From positions 1-14,022 of the forward strand of contig JAOUFA010000051.1 in assembly GCA_029858545.1 (NCBI GenBank): a stretch of DNA of 14,022 nt, written 5' to 3'. The position numbers and the translations under genes are program-made. Each line of letters opens with the position of its first letter. Position 1 is the first letter of the stretch. Source of the DNA: Betaproteobacteria bacterium (lineage in GTDB: Bacteria; Pseudomonadota; Gammaproteobacteria; Burkholderiales; SG8-39). Under the pieces are notes generated by a model. The model was not told the DNA's origin and made no database searches. It saw only the letters and a list, made by a program, of their open reading frames with translations. Positions 6,312 to 14,022 of this stretch are shown piece by piece.

Positions 6312-9300
6312 GCTGCAACCCCGGGCCGCGCACGCGGGCGCTTCGCCCAGAGCCGGAAGCGATCGAGATAAATGTACACGACCGGCGTGGTGTACAGCGT
6401 CAGCACCTGGCTCATGAAAAGCCCCCCGACGATCGAGATGCCGAGGGGACGGCGCAATTCGGCGCCCTCGCCGAAGCCGATCGCGAGCGGCACCGCGCCC
6501 AGCAGCGCCGCGAGGGTCGTCATCATGATCGGCCGAAAGCGCAGCAGGCAGGCCTGGAAGATCGCCTCACGTGGTGCCAGGCCACGGCTGCGTTCGGCTT
6601 CGAGGGCGAAGTCGATCATCATGATCGCGTTCTTCTTCACGATACCGATCAACAGAATCACACCGATCATGGCGATAATGTTGAATTCGGAACCGAAAGC
6701 ACGCAGCGCGAGCAACGCACCGATGCCCGCCGATGGCAGGGTCGAGAGAATGGTGAGCGGATGCACCAGGCTCTCGTACAGGATGCCGAGCACGATGTAC
6801 ACGGTGAGCAACGCTGCAAGGATCAGCCAGGGCTGCGAAGCGAGCGAGGCCTGAAAGGCGCGCGCGGTGCCCTGGAATGCGCCGTGTACCGTCGCCGGCA
6901 CGCCGATCCGGTCCATCGCCTCGGTTACCGCGCCGGTGGCCTCGGAAAGCGAAACGCCGAGCGCGAGATTGAAAGAAATCGTCGAGGCGGGGAACTGGCC
7001 CTGGTGATTCACGCGCAGCGGCGTATTCGTGTGCTCGAAACGGCTGATCGCCGCGAGCGGCACCAGCGCGCCGGTCGTCGATCGGACGTACAGACTCTTC
7101 AATGCCTCAGGACTCTGCCAGTACTCGGGCGCCACTTCCATCACCACGCGGTACTGGTTAAGCGGATCGTAGATCGTCGAAACCTGGCGTTGTCCGAAGG
7201 CGTCGTTCAGTGTCGCGTCGATCGCGCGCGTCGTGACTGCGAGCCGGGCCGCGCTGTCGCGGTCGATGACGAGCGAGGTTTGCAGACCCTTGTCCTGTTG
7301 ATCGGTGTTGACGTCGGCAATCTCCGGCAACTGCGCGAGCTCGCGCCTCAGCAGCGGATCCCACTTGCGCAACTCCTCCAGTTCTTCGGCCTGGAGGGTA
7401 AACTGGTACTGGGCATTCGCATGGCGGCCGCCGACACGGATATCCTGCACCGGGACGAGGAACAGGCTCGCGCCGGGCTCGCGCGAGAGCCTCGCACGCA
7501 GCCGTGCCACGACCTGGTCGGCGGAGACCTCGCGCTCGGCGAGCGGCTTCAGGCTGACGAACATCGATCCCGCGTTGCGCCCTCCGAAGTTTCCCCCACC
7601 CCCGGTAAAACCCACGACGTTCTGCACCGCCGGGTCCTCGCGCACGATGCGGATGAAGCGGGCGAGTTTGCCGCGCATCGCCTGAAAGGATGTCCCCTGG
7701 TCGCCCTGGATCGAGCCGATCAGGCGCCCGGTATCCTGCTGCGGGAAGAAGCCTTTCGGTACCACGACGTACAGATAGACGTTGAGCGCCACCGTCGCGC
7801 CGAGCAGTGCCAGCATCAGCCTGCCGTGCTCGAGCGCCCAGGCGAGCGATCTCGCATAGCCGCGCGAGAGCGCTCCGAACATCCGCCCGCTCGCGCGCCC
7901 CTCGCGGCTTCCCCCCGGCGCACCGTTCGCCCGCAACAGCCGCGCGCACATCATCGGCGTGGTGGCCAGCGAGACCACCAGCGAAATCAGAATCGCGACC
8001 GATAGCACCACCGCAAATTCGCGAAACAGCCTACCGACGATGCCACCCATCAGCAGAATCGGGATGAACACCGCGATGAGAGACAGGCTCATCGAGAGCA
8101 CCGTAAAACCCACCTCGCGGCTGCCTGCGAGCGCAGCCCGCATCGGGGTCGCTCCCGCCTCGATGCGTCGCGAAATGTTCTCAAGCACCACGATCGCGTC
8201 ATCCACCACGAAGCCGGTGGCGATGGTGAGCGCCATCAGCGACAGGTTGTTGACGCTGTAGCCGCACAGATACATCACACCGAACGTTCCGATCAGCGAC
8301 ACCGGTACCGCGACGCTGGGGATCAGCACCGCGCGCGCATCGCGCAGGAACGCGAATACCACCAGAATCACCAGCACCACCGAAATCGCGAGCGATCGCC
8401 CGACGTCGCGCAACGATGCGCGGATGGTCGGCGTGCGATCGATCGCCAGGTCGAGGTCGATCGCACTGGGAATCGATGCGCGCAGCTGCGGCAGCAATTC
8501 CTTCACCCGGTCGACCGTCTCGATGATGTTGGCATTCGGCTGACGATTGACGATCACCATCACCGCCGGCTTGCCGTTCGACGAGCCGTCGTTGCGCAGG
8601 TCCTGTACCGAGTCGACGACTTCGCCGAGGTCGGCGAGACGCACCGCAGCACCCTTGCGCCAGGCGACGATCACCGGCAGGTACTCGGCCGCGGTCTTCG
8701 CCTGGTCATTGGCGAGAATCTGCCAGGAACGATCCCCCGCTTCGAGCGAGCCCTTGGGACGATTGGCGTTGGTCGCGACGATCGCCGCGCGCACCTCCTC
8801 GAAGCCGATGCCGTATTTTCCGAGCGTGACGGGATTGAGTTCGACGCGCACCGCGGGGAGCGAAGACCCGCCCACCGTCACCTGACCGACGCCGTTCACC
8901 TGCGAGAGCTTCTGCGCGAGAATGGTCGAGGCCGCGTCGTACATCTGGCCCCGCGTCATGCTCTCCGAAGTGAGCGCGAGGATCATGATCGGCGCATCGG
9001 CCGGATTCACCTTGCGATAGCTCGGATTGCTCGGCAGGCCGCTGGGCAGCAAGGTGCGTGCGGCGTTGATCGCCGCCTGCACGTCGCGCGCCGCGCCGTC
9101 GATATCGCGCGCGAGATCGAACTGCAACACCACGCGCGTTGCACCGAGCGAGCTGGTGGAGGTGATTTCCGTGATTCCCGCAATGCGCCCGAGCGCGCGC
9201 TCGAGCGGTGTCGCGACCGTCGCGGCCATGGTCTCGGGGCTCGCGCCCGGCAACGCGGCGGACACCGAAATCGTCGGAAAATCCACCTGCGGCAGCGGCG

Positions 9301-9403
9301 CTACCGGCAGCAGGCGAAACGCGACCACGCCCGCCAGCGCGATGGCGAGAGTCAGCAGCGTGGTAGCGACCGGCCGCGCGATGAACGGCGCCGACACATT
9401 CAT
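6308..9403 (-). CDS. mdtC: RND efflux permease, MdtC/MuxC-like subunit
   Basis: This 1031-residue inner-membrane protein is an RND-family proton-drug antiporter subunit. The sequence follows E. coli MdtC closely: RPVATTLLTLAIALAG, then LLPVAPLPQVDFPTI and LPGASPETMAATVATPLER at the N-terminus, SQVNGVGQVTVGGSSLPAVRV, VQDIRVGGR at 653-661 and LYTTPVVYIYLDR near the end. It has the usual two halves of six helices and two large periplasmic loops. The proton-relay residues are intact: Asp401 and Asp402 in GFVVDDAIVVLENI, and Lys924 in IVKKNAIMMIDFA. The alternative reading as the MdtB partner is disfavoured by the MdtC-specific N-terminal and VGGR motifs. In E. coli, MdtB and MdtC assemble as a mixed trimer with MdtB in excess. 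Its start overlaps the mdtB-like stop by four bases (ATGA), and its stop overlaps the channel gene start in the same way, so the three are translationally coupled. Confidence 0.95.
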   Translation of the reverse strand: MNVSAPFIARPVATTLLTLAIALAGVVAFRLLPVAPLPQVDFPTISVSAALPGASPETMAATVATPLERALGRIAGITEITSTSSLGATRVVLQFDLARDIDGAARDVQAAINAARTLLPSGLPSNPSYRKVNPADAPIMILALTSESMTRGQMYDAASTILAQKLSQVNGVGQVTVGGSSLPAVRVELNPVTLGKYGIGFEEVRAAIVATNANRPKGSLEAGDRSWQILANDQAKTAAEYLPVIVAWRKGAAVRLADLGEVVDSVQDLRNDGSSNGKPAVMVIVNRQPNANIIETVDRVKELLPQLRASIPSAIDLDLAIDRTPTIRASLRDVGRSLAISVVLVILVVFAFLRDARAVLIPSVAVPVSLIGTFGVMYLCGYSVNNLSLMALTIATGFVVDDAIVVLENISRRIEAGATPMRAALAGSREVGFTVLSMSLSLIAVFIPILLMGGIVGRLFREFAVVLSVAILISLVVSLATTPMMCARLLRANGAPGGSREGRASGRMFGALSRGYARSLAWALEHGRLMLALLGATVALNVYLYVVVPKGFFPQQDTGRLIGSIQGDQGTSFQAMRGKLARFIRIVREDPAVQNVVGFTGGGGNFGGRNAGSMFVSLKPLAEREVSADQVVARLRARLSREPGASLFLVPVQDIRVGGRHANAQYQFTLQAEELEELRKWDPLLRRELAQLPEIADVNTDQQDKGLQTSLVIDRDSAARLAVTTRAIDATLNDAFGQRQVSTIYDPLNQYRVVMEVAPEYWQSPEALKSLYVRSTTGALVPLAAISRFEHTNTPLRVNHQGQFPASTISFNLALGVSLSEATGAVTEAMDRIGVPATVHGAFQGTARAFQASLASQPWLILAALLTVYIVLGILYESLVHPLTILSTLPSAGIGALLALRAFGSEFNIIAMIGVILLIGIVKKNAIMMIDFALEAERSRGLAPREAIFQACLLRFRPIMMTTLAALLGAVPLAIGFGEGAELRRPLGISIVGGLFMSQVLTLYTTPVVYIYLDRFRLWAKRPRARPGVAA

Positions 9404-12400
9404 CGGTCGGCACTCCCCGCGGAACCGCGCACCCCGCCGCGCACGCGTTGCGCGAGCCGGTCGAAGGCGAGATAGATCACCGGCGTGGTGAAGAGCGTCA
9501 GCACCTGGCTCACCAGCAGACCGCCGACCATCGCGATCCCAAGTGGATGGCGCAACTCGGAGCCGACCCCGCTACCCAGCATCAGAGGCAGCGCCGCAAA
9601 CAGCGCCGCCAGAGTCGTCATCATGATCGGCCGAAAGCGCAGCAGGCAGGCCTGGCGGATCGCCTCGTGCGGGCTCTTGCCTTCATTGCGTTCCGCATCG
9701 AGCGCGAAGTCGATCATCATGATCGCGTTCTTCTTCACGATGCCGATCAGCAGGATGATCCCGATCACGGCAATGAGATCGAGCTCGCTCCGCGTGACGA
9801 TCAGCGCGAGCAGCGCACCAACTCCGGCCGACGGCAGGGTCGAGAGGATCGTGATCGGATGAATATAGCTCTCGTAGAGCACGCCGAGCACGATGTACAT
9901 GGTGACGATCGCGGCGAGAATCAGCAGCAGCGTATTGTCGAGCGACGCCTGGAAAGCAAGCGCCGCGCCCTGAAAGCGCGTCTGCACGCTCGCCGGCAGG
10001 CCAAGTTCCCGCTCTGCCGTACGGATCGCGCGCACCGCGGCGCCGAGTGACGCGCCGTGCGCAAGATTGAACGACACCGTTGCCGCGGGAAACTGTCCCA
10101 GGTGATTAACCGAGAGCGCAGTCGGCTTCTCGATCACGCGCGCAAGCGACCCCAGGCGCACCGCCTTGCCGTTCGATGAGGCAACGAACAGGTCGTCGAG
10201 CGCCGCCGGTCCCTGGCGGAACTCGGGTTTCACTTCCAGCACCACACGATACTGGCTGGTCTGGGTATAAATCGTCGACACCAGACGCTGCCCAAAGGCG
10301 TTGTAGAGCGCGTTGTCGATCGCGCCTGGCGTAACCCCGAGCCGCCCCGCGCTCGCGCGGTCGATCTCGACATAGGCCTGCAGGCCCTGGTCCTGCAGGT
10401 CGCTCGCCACCTCGGCGAGTTCGGGCAGCGCCTGTAGGCGTTCGACCAGGCGCGGCAGCCAGTAGCTCAATTCTTCGGCGTTCGCGTCCTCGACAGTGAA
10501 TTGATACTGCGTGCGGCTCACCCGGTCCTCGATCGTCAGGTCCTGCACCGGTTGCAGGTACAACGCAATGCCCGCTACCCGCGCAACACGCCCCTGCAGG
10601 CGCCGCATCACCTCGCTCGCCCTCACGCGGCGCTCGGCGAGCGGTTTGAGACTGATCAGCATGCGGCCGCTGTTCAACGTGGTATTGATGCCGTCGACGC
10701 CGATGAAGGACGACAGACTCGCGACCGCCGGGTCCTCGAGCACCGCGCGCGCGAGTTGGCCCTGGCGCTCGGCCATCGCGGCAAACGAGATCGACTGCGG
10801 CGCCTCCGAAACGCCCTGAATCAGACCGGTATCCTGCACCGGAAAGAAGCCCTTCGGAACCGCGATGTACAACAGCACCGTCAGCGCCAGGGTACCGATC
10901 GCGATCCATAGCGTGGCACGCTGGCGCTCGAGTACCCAGTCGAGCATCCTGCCGTAGCGCGCGATCGTCGCGGCAAAGAACTCCCCGCTCGCGCGCGCCA
11001 CGCGCCCCGTCTCGGCCTCGGGAACACGACGCAGCAGCCTCGCGCACATCATCGGGGTGAGCGTGAGCGAAACCACCGCCGAGATCAGGATCGCCACCGC
11101 GAGCGTGATCGCGAATTCGCGAAACAGCCGCCCCACCACGTCGCCCATGAAGAGCAGCGGGATCAGTACCGCGATGAGCGAGAAGGTGAGCGACACGATC
11201 GTGAAGCCAATCTGGCGCGAGCCCTTCAGAGCCGCCTCGAGCGGCGGATCGCCCTTCTCGATATGGCGCGCGATATTCTCGATCATCACGATCGCGTCGT
11301 CGACCACGAAGCCGGTGGCGATCGTCAATGCCATCAGCGTCAGGTTGTTGATGCTGAAATCGGCCAGGTACATCACGCCGAAAGTGCCGACGAGCGAGAG
11401 CGGCACGGCGACGCTCGGGATCGCGGTCGCTGCGACGCTGCGCAGGAAGACGAAAATCACCATCACCACCAGCGCCACCGCGAACGCGAGTTCCCGTTTC
11501 ACATCGTTCACCGACGCGCGGATCGTGGTGGTGCGATCGCTGAGCAGCACGACCGCCACGCTCGCGGGCAGCGACGCCTGCAGCTGCGGCAACAATTGTT
11601 TCACGCGTTCGACCACCTCGATCACGTTCGAGCCGGGCTGGCGCTGAATGTTGACCAGCACCGCGGGCAGTTCGTTCGCCCAGGCGCCAAGGCGCTGGTT
11701 CTCGGCACCGTCGACCGCTTCGGCGATGTCCGACAAGCGCACCGGCCGGCCGTTGCGCCAGGCGAGCACCAGGTCGCGGTATTCGTCGGCCGATTTGAGC
11801 TGATCGTTGGCGTCGATAGTCGAGGCGCGTGCCGGTCCGTCGAAGCTGCCTTTCGCCTGGTTGACGTTGGCATTGGCGATCGCGATGCGCAGGTCCTCCA
11901 GGCTAAGCCCGTAGGCGGCGAGTGCCTTGGGGTTGGCCTGGATACGCACTGCGGGACGCTGCCCTCCGGCGAGACTCACCAGTCCCACGCCGGGCAGCTG
12001 CGCGATCTTCTGCGCGAGGCGCGTATCGACCAGGTTCTGGAGCTTGGGCAGCGGCAGGGTCTTCGAGCTGACCGCGAGGGTGAGGACCGGCGTATCGGCC
12101 GGATTCACCTTGCTGTAGATCGGCGGTGCAGGCAGGTCCTGCGGCAGAAAATTCGCGGCGGCGTTGATTCCCGCCTGCACTTCCTGCTCCGCGACATCGA
12201 GGTTCAGTTCGAGGGTGAACTGGAGCGTTATCACCGAGGCGCCGCCCGAGCTGGTGGACGACATCTGATTGAGCCCCGGCATCTGCCCGAACTGACGCTC
12301 GAGCGGTGCGGTGATCGACGAGGTCACCACATCGGGACTCGCCCCGGGGTAGAGGGTCACCACCTGGATCGTCGGATAATCGACCTGCGGCAGCGCCGAA

Positions 12401-12501
12401 ATCGGCAGCAGGCGATAGGCGAGCAATCCCGAGAACAGGATCGCGACCATGGAAAGCGAGGTCGCGACGGGCCTGAGGATGAAGGGACGGGAGATGTTCA
12501 T
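9400..12501 (-). CDS. mdtB: RND efflux permease, MdtB/MuxB-like subunit
   Basis: This 1033-residue RND permease follows E. coli MdtB closely: LLPISALPQVDYPTIQVVTL and YPGASPDVVTSSITAPLERQ near the N-terminus, SSTSSGGASVITLQF, SLAGGQRPAVRI, LGAWANELPAV, FPVQDTGLIQG, QPVQDLTIEDRVSRTQYQF at 650-668 and LFTTPVIYLAFDRLA at the end. Asp401 and Asp402 in GFVVDDAIVMIENI and Lys924 in IVKKNAIMMIDFA are the expected proton-relay residues. It should pair with the mdtC-like product to form the mixed trimer of the pump. The ATG at 12501 lies 24 bases after the adaptor stop, and only a weak AGGG is visible upstream. The E. coli pump exports bile salts and novobiocin among others. The substrate here cannot be read from the sequence. 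Its closest paralogue is the adjacent mdtC-like gene, with which it shares long exact DNA tracts. Confidence 0.95.
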   Translation of the reverse strand: MNISRPFILRPVATSLSMVAILFSGLLAYRLLPISALPQVDYPTIQVVTLYPGASPDVVTSSITAPLERQFGQMPGLNQMSSTSSGGASVITLQFTLELNLDVAEQEVQAGINAAANFLPQDLPAPPIYSKVNPADTPVLTLAVSSKTLPLPKLQNLVDTRLAQKIAQLPGVGLVSLAGGQRPAVRIQANPKALAAYGLSLEDLRIAIANANVNQAKGSFDGPARASTIDANDQLKSADEYRDLVLAWRNGRPVRLSDIAEAVDGAENQRLGAWANELPAVLVNIQRQPGSNVIEVVERVKQLLPQLQASLPASVAVVLLSDRTTTIRASVNDVKRELAFAVALVVMVIFVFLRSVAATAIPSVAVPLSLVGTFGVMYLADFSINNLTLMALTIATGFVVDDAIVMIENIARHIEKGDPPLEAALKGSRQIGFTIVSLTFSLIAVLIPLLFMGDVVGRLFREFAITLAVAILISAVVSLTLTPMMCARLLRRVPEAETGRVARASGEFFAATIARYGRMLDWVLERQRATLWIAIGTLALTVLLYIAVPKGFFPVQDTGLIQGVSEAPQSISFAAMAERQGQLARAVLEDPAVASLSSFIGVDGINTTLNSGRMLISLKPLAERRVRASEVMRRLQGRVARVAGIALYLQPVQDLTIEDRVSRTQYQFTVEDANAEELSYWLPRLVERLQALPELAEVASDLQDQGLQAYVEIDRASAGRLGVTPGAIDNALYNAFGQRLVSTIYTQTSQYRVVLEVKPEFRQGPAALDDLFVASSNGKAVRLGSLARVIEKPTALSVNHLGQFPAATVSFNLAHGASLGAAVRAIRTAERELGLPASVQTRFQGAALAFQASLDNTLLLILAAIVTMYIVLGVLYESYIHPITILSTLPSAGVGALLALIVTRSELDLIAVIGIILLIGIVKKNAIMMIDFALDAERNEGKSPHEAIRQACLLRFRPIMMTTLAALFAALPLMLGSGVGSELRHPLGIAMVGGLLVSQVLTLFTTPVIYLAFDRLAQRVRGGVRGSAGSADR
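9413..9418 (-). promoter_or_regulatory. Ribosome binding site of the mdtC-like gene
   Basis: On the minus strand GGGGAG lies nine bases before the ATG at 9403, inside the end of the mdtB-like gene. It supports the ATGA-overlap start and shows that the downstream permease has its own initiation signal in addition to any coupling. Confidence 0.5.
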
Positions 12502-12525
12502 CCGGCGCGCTGCCCTGGATGGCGA

Positions 12526-13890
12526 TCAGTTCGCGGCAGGCGGCCCGCTGCCCGGCGGGCCACGCCATCCGCCGCCCTTCCTGCCTGCGCCGTTCCTCGG
12601 CGCTCCGGGGGGCGCTCGCCCGGCGGTGTCCACCCTCGTGCCTGCGCGCAATTTATCCGCGCCATCGACCACCACCAACTCGCCCGGGGCCAGCCCGGCG
12701 TCGATCGCGATTCGCTCGTCCTGCGCGGGACCGAGCTTCACCGGACGCAGTTCGACGCTGCGGTCTTCCTTCACCACGTAAACAAAGGTCCCCGGCGTGC
12801 CGCGCTGCACCGCCGCGGCGGGGATCATCGTCGCGTCCTTGCGCAGCTCAAGCAGCAGCCGCACATTGACGAACTGGTTGGGGAACAGACCCAGGTCGCG
12901 GTTCGTGAACTGCGCCTTGAGCCTCACCGTGCCGGTCGCCGGGTCGACCTGGTTGTCGGCGGTGATCAGCATGCCCGAGGCGAGCTTCACCTTGTCGGCG
13001 CGATCATAGACGTCGACCGTCAGCCTTTCCCCGGCGCGCAGCTTCCTCATTAGCATCGGCAGGTTGTCCTCGGGAATCGCGAATACCACCGAGATCGGCT
13101 GCAATTGCGCGATCAGCACCACGCCGTTGGCATCGTTGGCGCGCAACATATTGCCCGCATCGACCTGGCGCAGGCCCAGCCGACCGCTGATCGGCGCGGT
13201 GATCCGGCAATAGCTGAGCTGCAGCCTGGCGTTGTCGATCAATGCCTGATCGACCTTGACGGTACCCTCGTACTGGCGCACCAGCGCCTCCTGGGTGTCG
13301 AGCTGTTGCCGGGCGATCGAATCCTGCCGGAACAGCTTCCGGTACCGCTCGACGTCGATCTGCGCGTTCTTCAGCAGCGCCTGGTCGCGCTGCATCTGCG
13401 CTTCCGCCTGGGCAAGTTGCACCTGGTAGGAGCGTGGATCGATTTCCGCGAGCAGGTCGCCGGCGCGCACCATCTGGCCTTCTCGGAACAGGATCCGGCG
13501 CAATTCGCCGTCGACGCGGCTGCGCACCGTGACCGTGGCAAGGGGTGTGACCGAGCCCAACGCCGAGACATACACGCCGACATCCGCGCTTCGCGCCGCC
13601 TCGGCCACCACCGGTACCGGTCGTGCCATGCCGAGTTCGCCCTTGCCGGCACCCCTGAACCCTCCCTGGCGGGCGCCAAAACCTGCCTTTGCCTGCTCCG
13701 GCGGTCCCCCCCCCGCCGGCCGCATCAGGAAGTAGTACAGGCCCCCGGCGACCGCGGCGAGCACGAGGAGCGCGAGAACAACCCAGAACCCCGGATGCGG
13801 CGCGCCCTGCATCCTGGAAAACGACAATGGCTTGATCAAAGCGGGCGCCCGGGGAGCGTGTTCATCGGGATCGTTGTTCTGTCGCGGCAA
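12526..13890 (-). CDS. mdtA: RND efflux periplasmic adaptor, MdtA/MuxA-like
   Basis: This is the membrane-fusion adaptor that links the permeases to the outer-membrane channel. Counting 454 residues from TTG 13890, there is a membrane anchor at about 35-55 and a glycine-rich linker at about 58-86. The lipoyl halves flank an alpha-hairpin at about 151-228 (QLAQAEAQMQRDQALLKNAQ, then QLDTQEALVRQYEGTVKVDQ). ITAPISGRLGLRQVDAGNML at 230-249 and PISVVFAIPEDNL at 265-277 are strongly MdtA-like. The C-terminal 30-odd residues are a Gly/Pro/Arg-rich tail, probably disordered. The start is uncertain. TTG 13890 is the most upstream standard start codon in the open frame, while ATG 13812 (residue 27) gives a more usual short segment before the anchor. 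Neither has a clear ribosome binding site. It is the first gene of the efflux operon and ends 24 bases before the mdtB-like gene. Confidence 0.92.
   Translation of the reverse strand: MPRQNNDPDEHAPRAPALIKPLSFSRMQGAPHPGFWVVLALLVLAAVAGGLYYFLMRPAGGGPPEQAKAGFGARQGGFRGAGKGELGMARPVPVVAEAARSADVGVYVSALGSVTPLATVTVRSRVDGELRRILFREGQMVRAGDLLAEIDPRSYQVQLAQAEAQMQRDQALLKNAQIDVERYRKLFRQDSIARQQLDTQEALVRQYEGTVKVDQALIDNARLQLSYCRITAPISGRLGLRQVDAGNMLRANDANGVVLIAQLQPISVVFAIPEDNLPMLMRKLRAGERLTVDVYDRADKVKLASGMLITADNQVDPATGTVRLKAQFTNRDLGLFPNQFVNVRLLLELRKDATMIPAAAVQRGTPGTFVYVVKEDRSVELRPVKLGPAQDERIAIDAGLAPGELVVVDGADKLRAGTRVDTAGRAPPGAPRNGAGRKGGGWRGPPGSGPPAAN
13706..13714. repeat. Nine-base C/G homopolymer within the adaptor gene
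   Basis: Nine consecutive C on the plus strand read as nine G in the adaptor coding strand, encoding the glycines at residues 60-62 just after the membrane anchor. Gain or loss of one base would truncate or restore the adaptor reading frame. It is the longest mononucleotide run I noticed. Runs of seven C occur in the receptor gene at 1173-1179 and in the YfiR-family gene at 2349-2355. Confidence 0.75.
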
Positions 13891-13933
13891 CGCCGCGCAA
13901 GCGCCGGAATTGTGACACCGGCCGACGCGCCCC

Positions 13934-13951
13934 GCGCAATCAATTTTGCGC
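13934..13951. promoter_or_regulatory. 18-bp inverted repeat upstream of the efflux operon
   Basis: GCGCAA at 13934-13939 and TTGCGC at 13946-13951 are perfect six-base complements around a six-base AT-rich centre. The site lies 44 to 61 bases before the TTG start of the adaptor and resembles a dimeric repressor operator. On the minus strand AAAATT (13947 to 13942) within it could serve as a weak -10 element. No partner regulator gene is visible in the window. Confidence 0.35.
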
Positions 13952-13973
13952 CTTTACACCGCAGTTACACTGC
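13952..13973 (-). promoter_or_regulatory. Tandem 11-bp repeat, candidate response-regulator site
   Basis: On the minus strand GCAGTGTAACT is followed directly by GCGGTGTAAAG, two 11-base units matching at eight of eleven positions and sharing GTGTAA. Adjacent half-sites at an 11-base period are the usual binding pattern of OmpR/PhoB-family response regulators. The GTAA core resembles CpxR-type boxes, and E. coli mdtABC is controlled by BaeR with help from CpxR. The repeat lies immediately upstream of the AAAATT candidate -10 element, where it could replace a -35 box. The regulator itself is not in the window. Confidence 0.4.
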
Positions 13974-13989
13974 GCCACCGGGGCCCGGA

Positions 13990-14022
13990 TCACTCCCCCG
14001 CCAGTTGCTCTTCGTCGAGCGT
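13990..14022 (-). CDS. Possible 3' end of an upstream minus-strand gene (partial)
   Basis: Reading the minus strand from the right edge gives ten codons, TLDEEQLAGE, then TGA at 13992-13990. The acidic hydrophilic peptide and G/C third positions look like an ordinary protein C-terminus, and the AT-richer candidate promoter DNA begins soon after the stop. Thirty-three bases are too few to identify a gene or to exclude chance. Confidence 0.25.
   Translation of the reverse strand, partial: TLDEEQLAGE

Noticed and set aside
4741..6333. A 530-codon frame overlapping the channel gene on the same strand
   Set aside because: It is an out-of-frame shadow of the NodT-type gene with an Arg/Gly/Ala-rich product, and the true frame carries the lipobox and efflux motifs.
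6761..8005. A 414-codon plus-strand frame inside the mdtC-like gene
   Set aside because: It is antisense to a clearly conserved RND permease, with no motif or independent initiation signal.
11263..13053. A 596-codon plus-strand frame across the mdtB-like and adaptor genes
   Set aside because: The product is His/Arg/Asp-rich with no recognisable domain, crosses the junction of two well-supported minus-strand genes, and fits a high-GC antisense artefact.

Overview
The window reads as chromosomal DNA of a GC-rich Gram-negative bacterium, most likely a beta- or gammaproteobacterium. It encodes outer-membrane proteins, a periplasmic YfiR-family protein and a tripartite efflux pump. Codons strongly favour G or C at third positions throughout, and I see no compositional island, transposase, integrase, tRNA, rRNA or CRISPR array.

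Region 1 (1-193) is a leader without an established gene. It holds two short perfect palindromes and a possible 37-codon small ORF with its own Shine-Dalgarno-like sequence. Region 2 (194-4847, + strand) is a tight three-gene unit: a TonB-dependent outer-membrane receptor, a periplasmic YfiR-family protein, and an inner-membrane protein with a periplasmic sensor, HAMP, GGDEF and EAL domains. The layout resembles the YfiBNR signalling system of Pseudomonas, with two differences: the outer-membrane lipoprotein YfiB is absent from the window and a TonB-dependent receptor lies beside the other two genes, and the YfiN-like protein carries an added, apparently intact EAL phosphodiesterase domain. 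The inferred route is outer-membrane receptor to periplasmic YfiR to inner-membrane cyclic-di-GMP enzyme. This is the most interesting part of the window.

Region 3 (4848-4883) is a 36-base convergent gap with an inverted repeat that could be a shared terminator. Region 4 (13890 down to 4884, - strand) is an RND efflux operon in the order adaptor (mdtA-like), permease (mdtB-like), permease (mdtC-like), NodT/OpmB-type outer-membrane channel lipoprotein. It matches mdtABC of Escherichia coli plus a dedicated outer-membrane factor, as in muxABC-opmB of Pseudomonas. Two of its three junctions are 4-base ATGA overlaps. The two permeases should form a heterotrimer fed by the adaptor and opening into the channel protein.

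Region 5 (13891-14022) is AT-richer upstream DNA of the efflux operon. It has a tandem 11-base repeat like an OmpR/PhoB-family response-regulator site, an 18-base inverted repeat, and possibly the last ten codons of another minus-strand gene at the right edge. A run of nine G (coding strand) early in the adaptor gene is a possible slippage site.

The efflux genes are recognised with high confidence and are conventional. The receptor-YfiR-GGDEF/EAL unit is recognised at family level. Its ligand and its wiring are inference.
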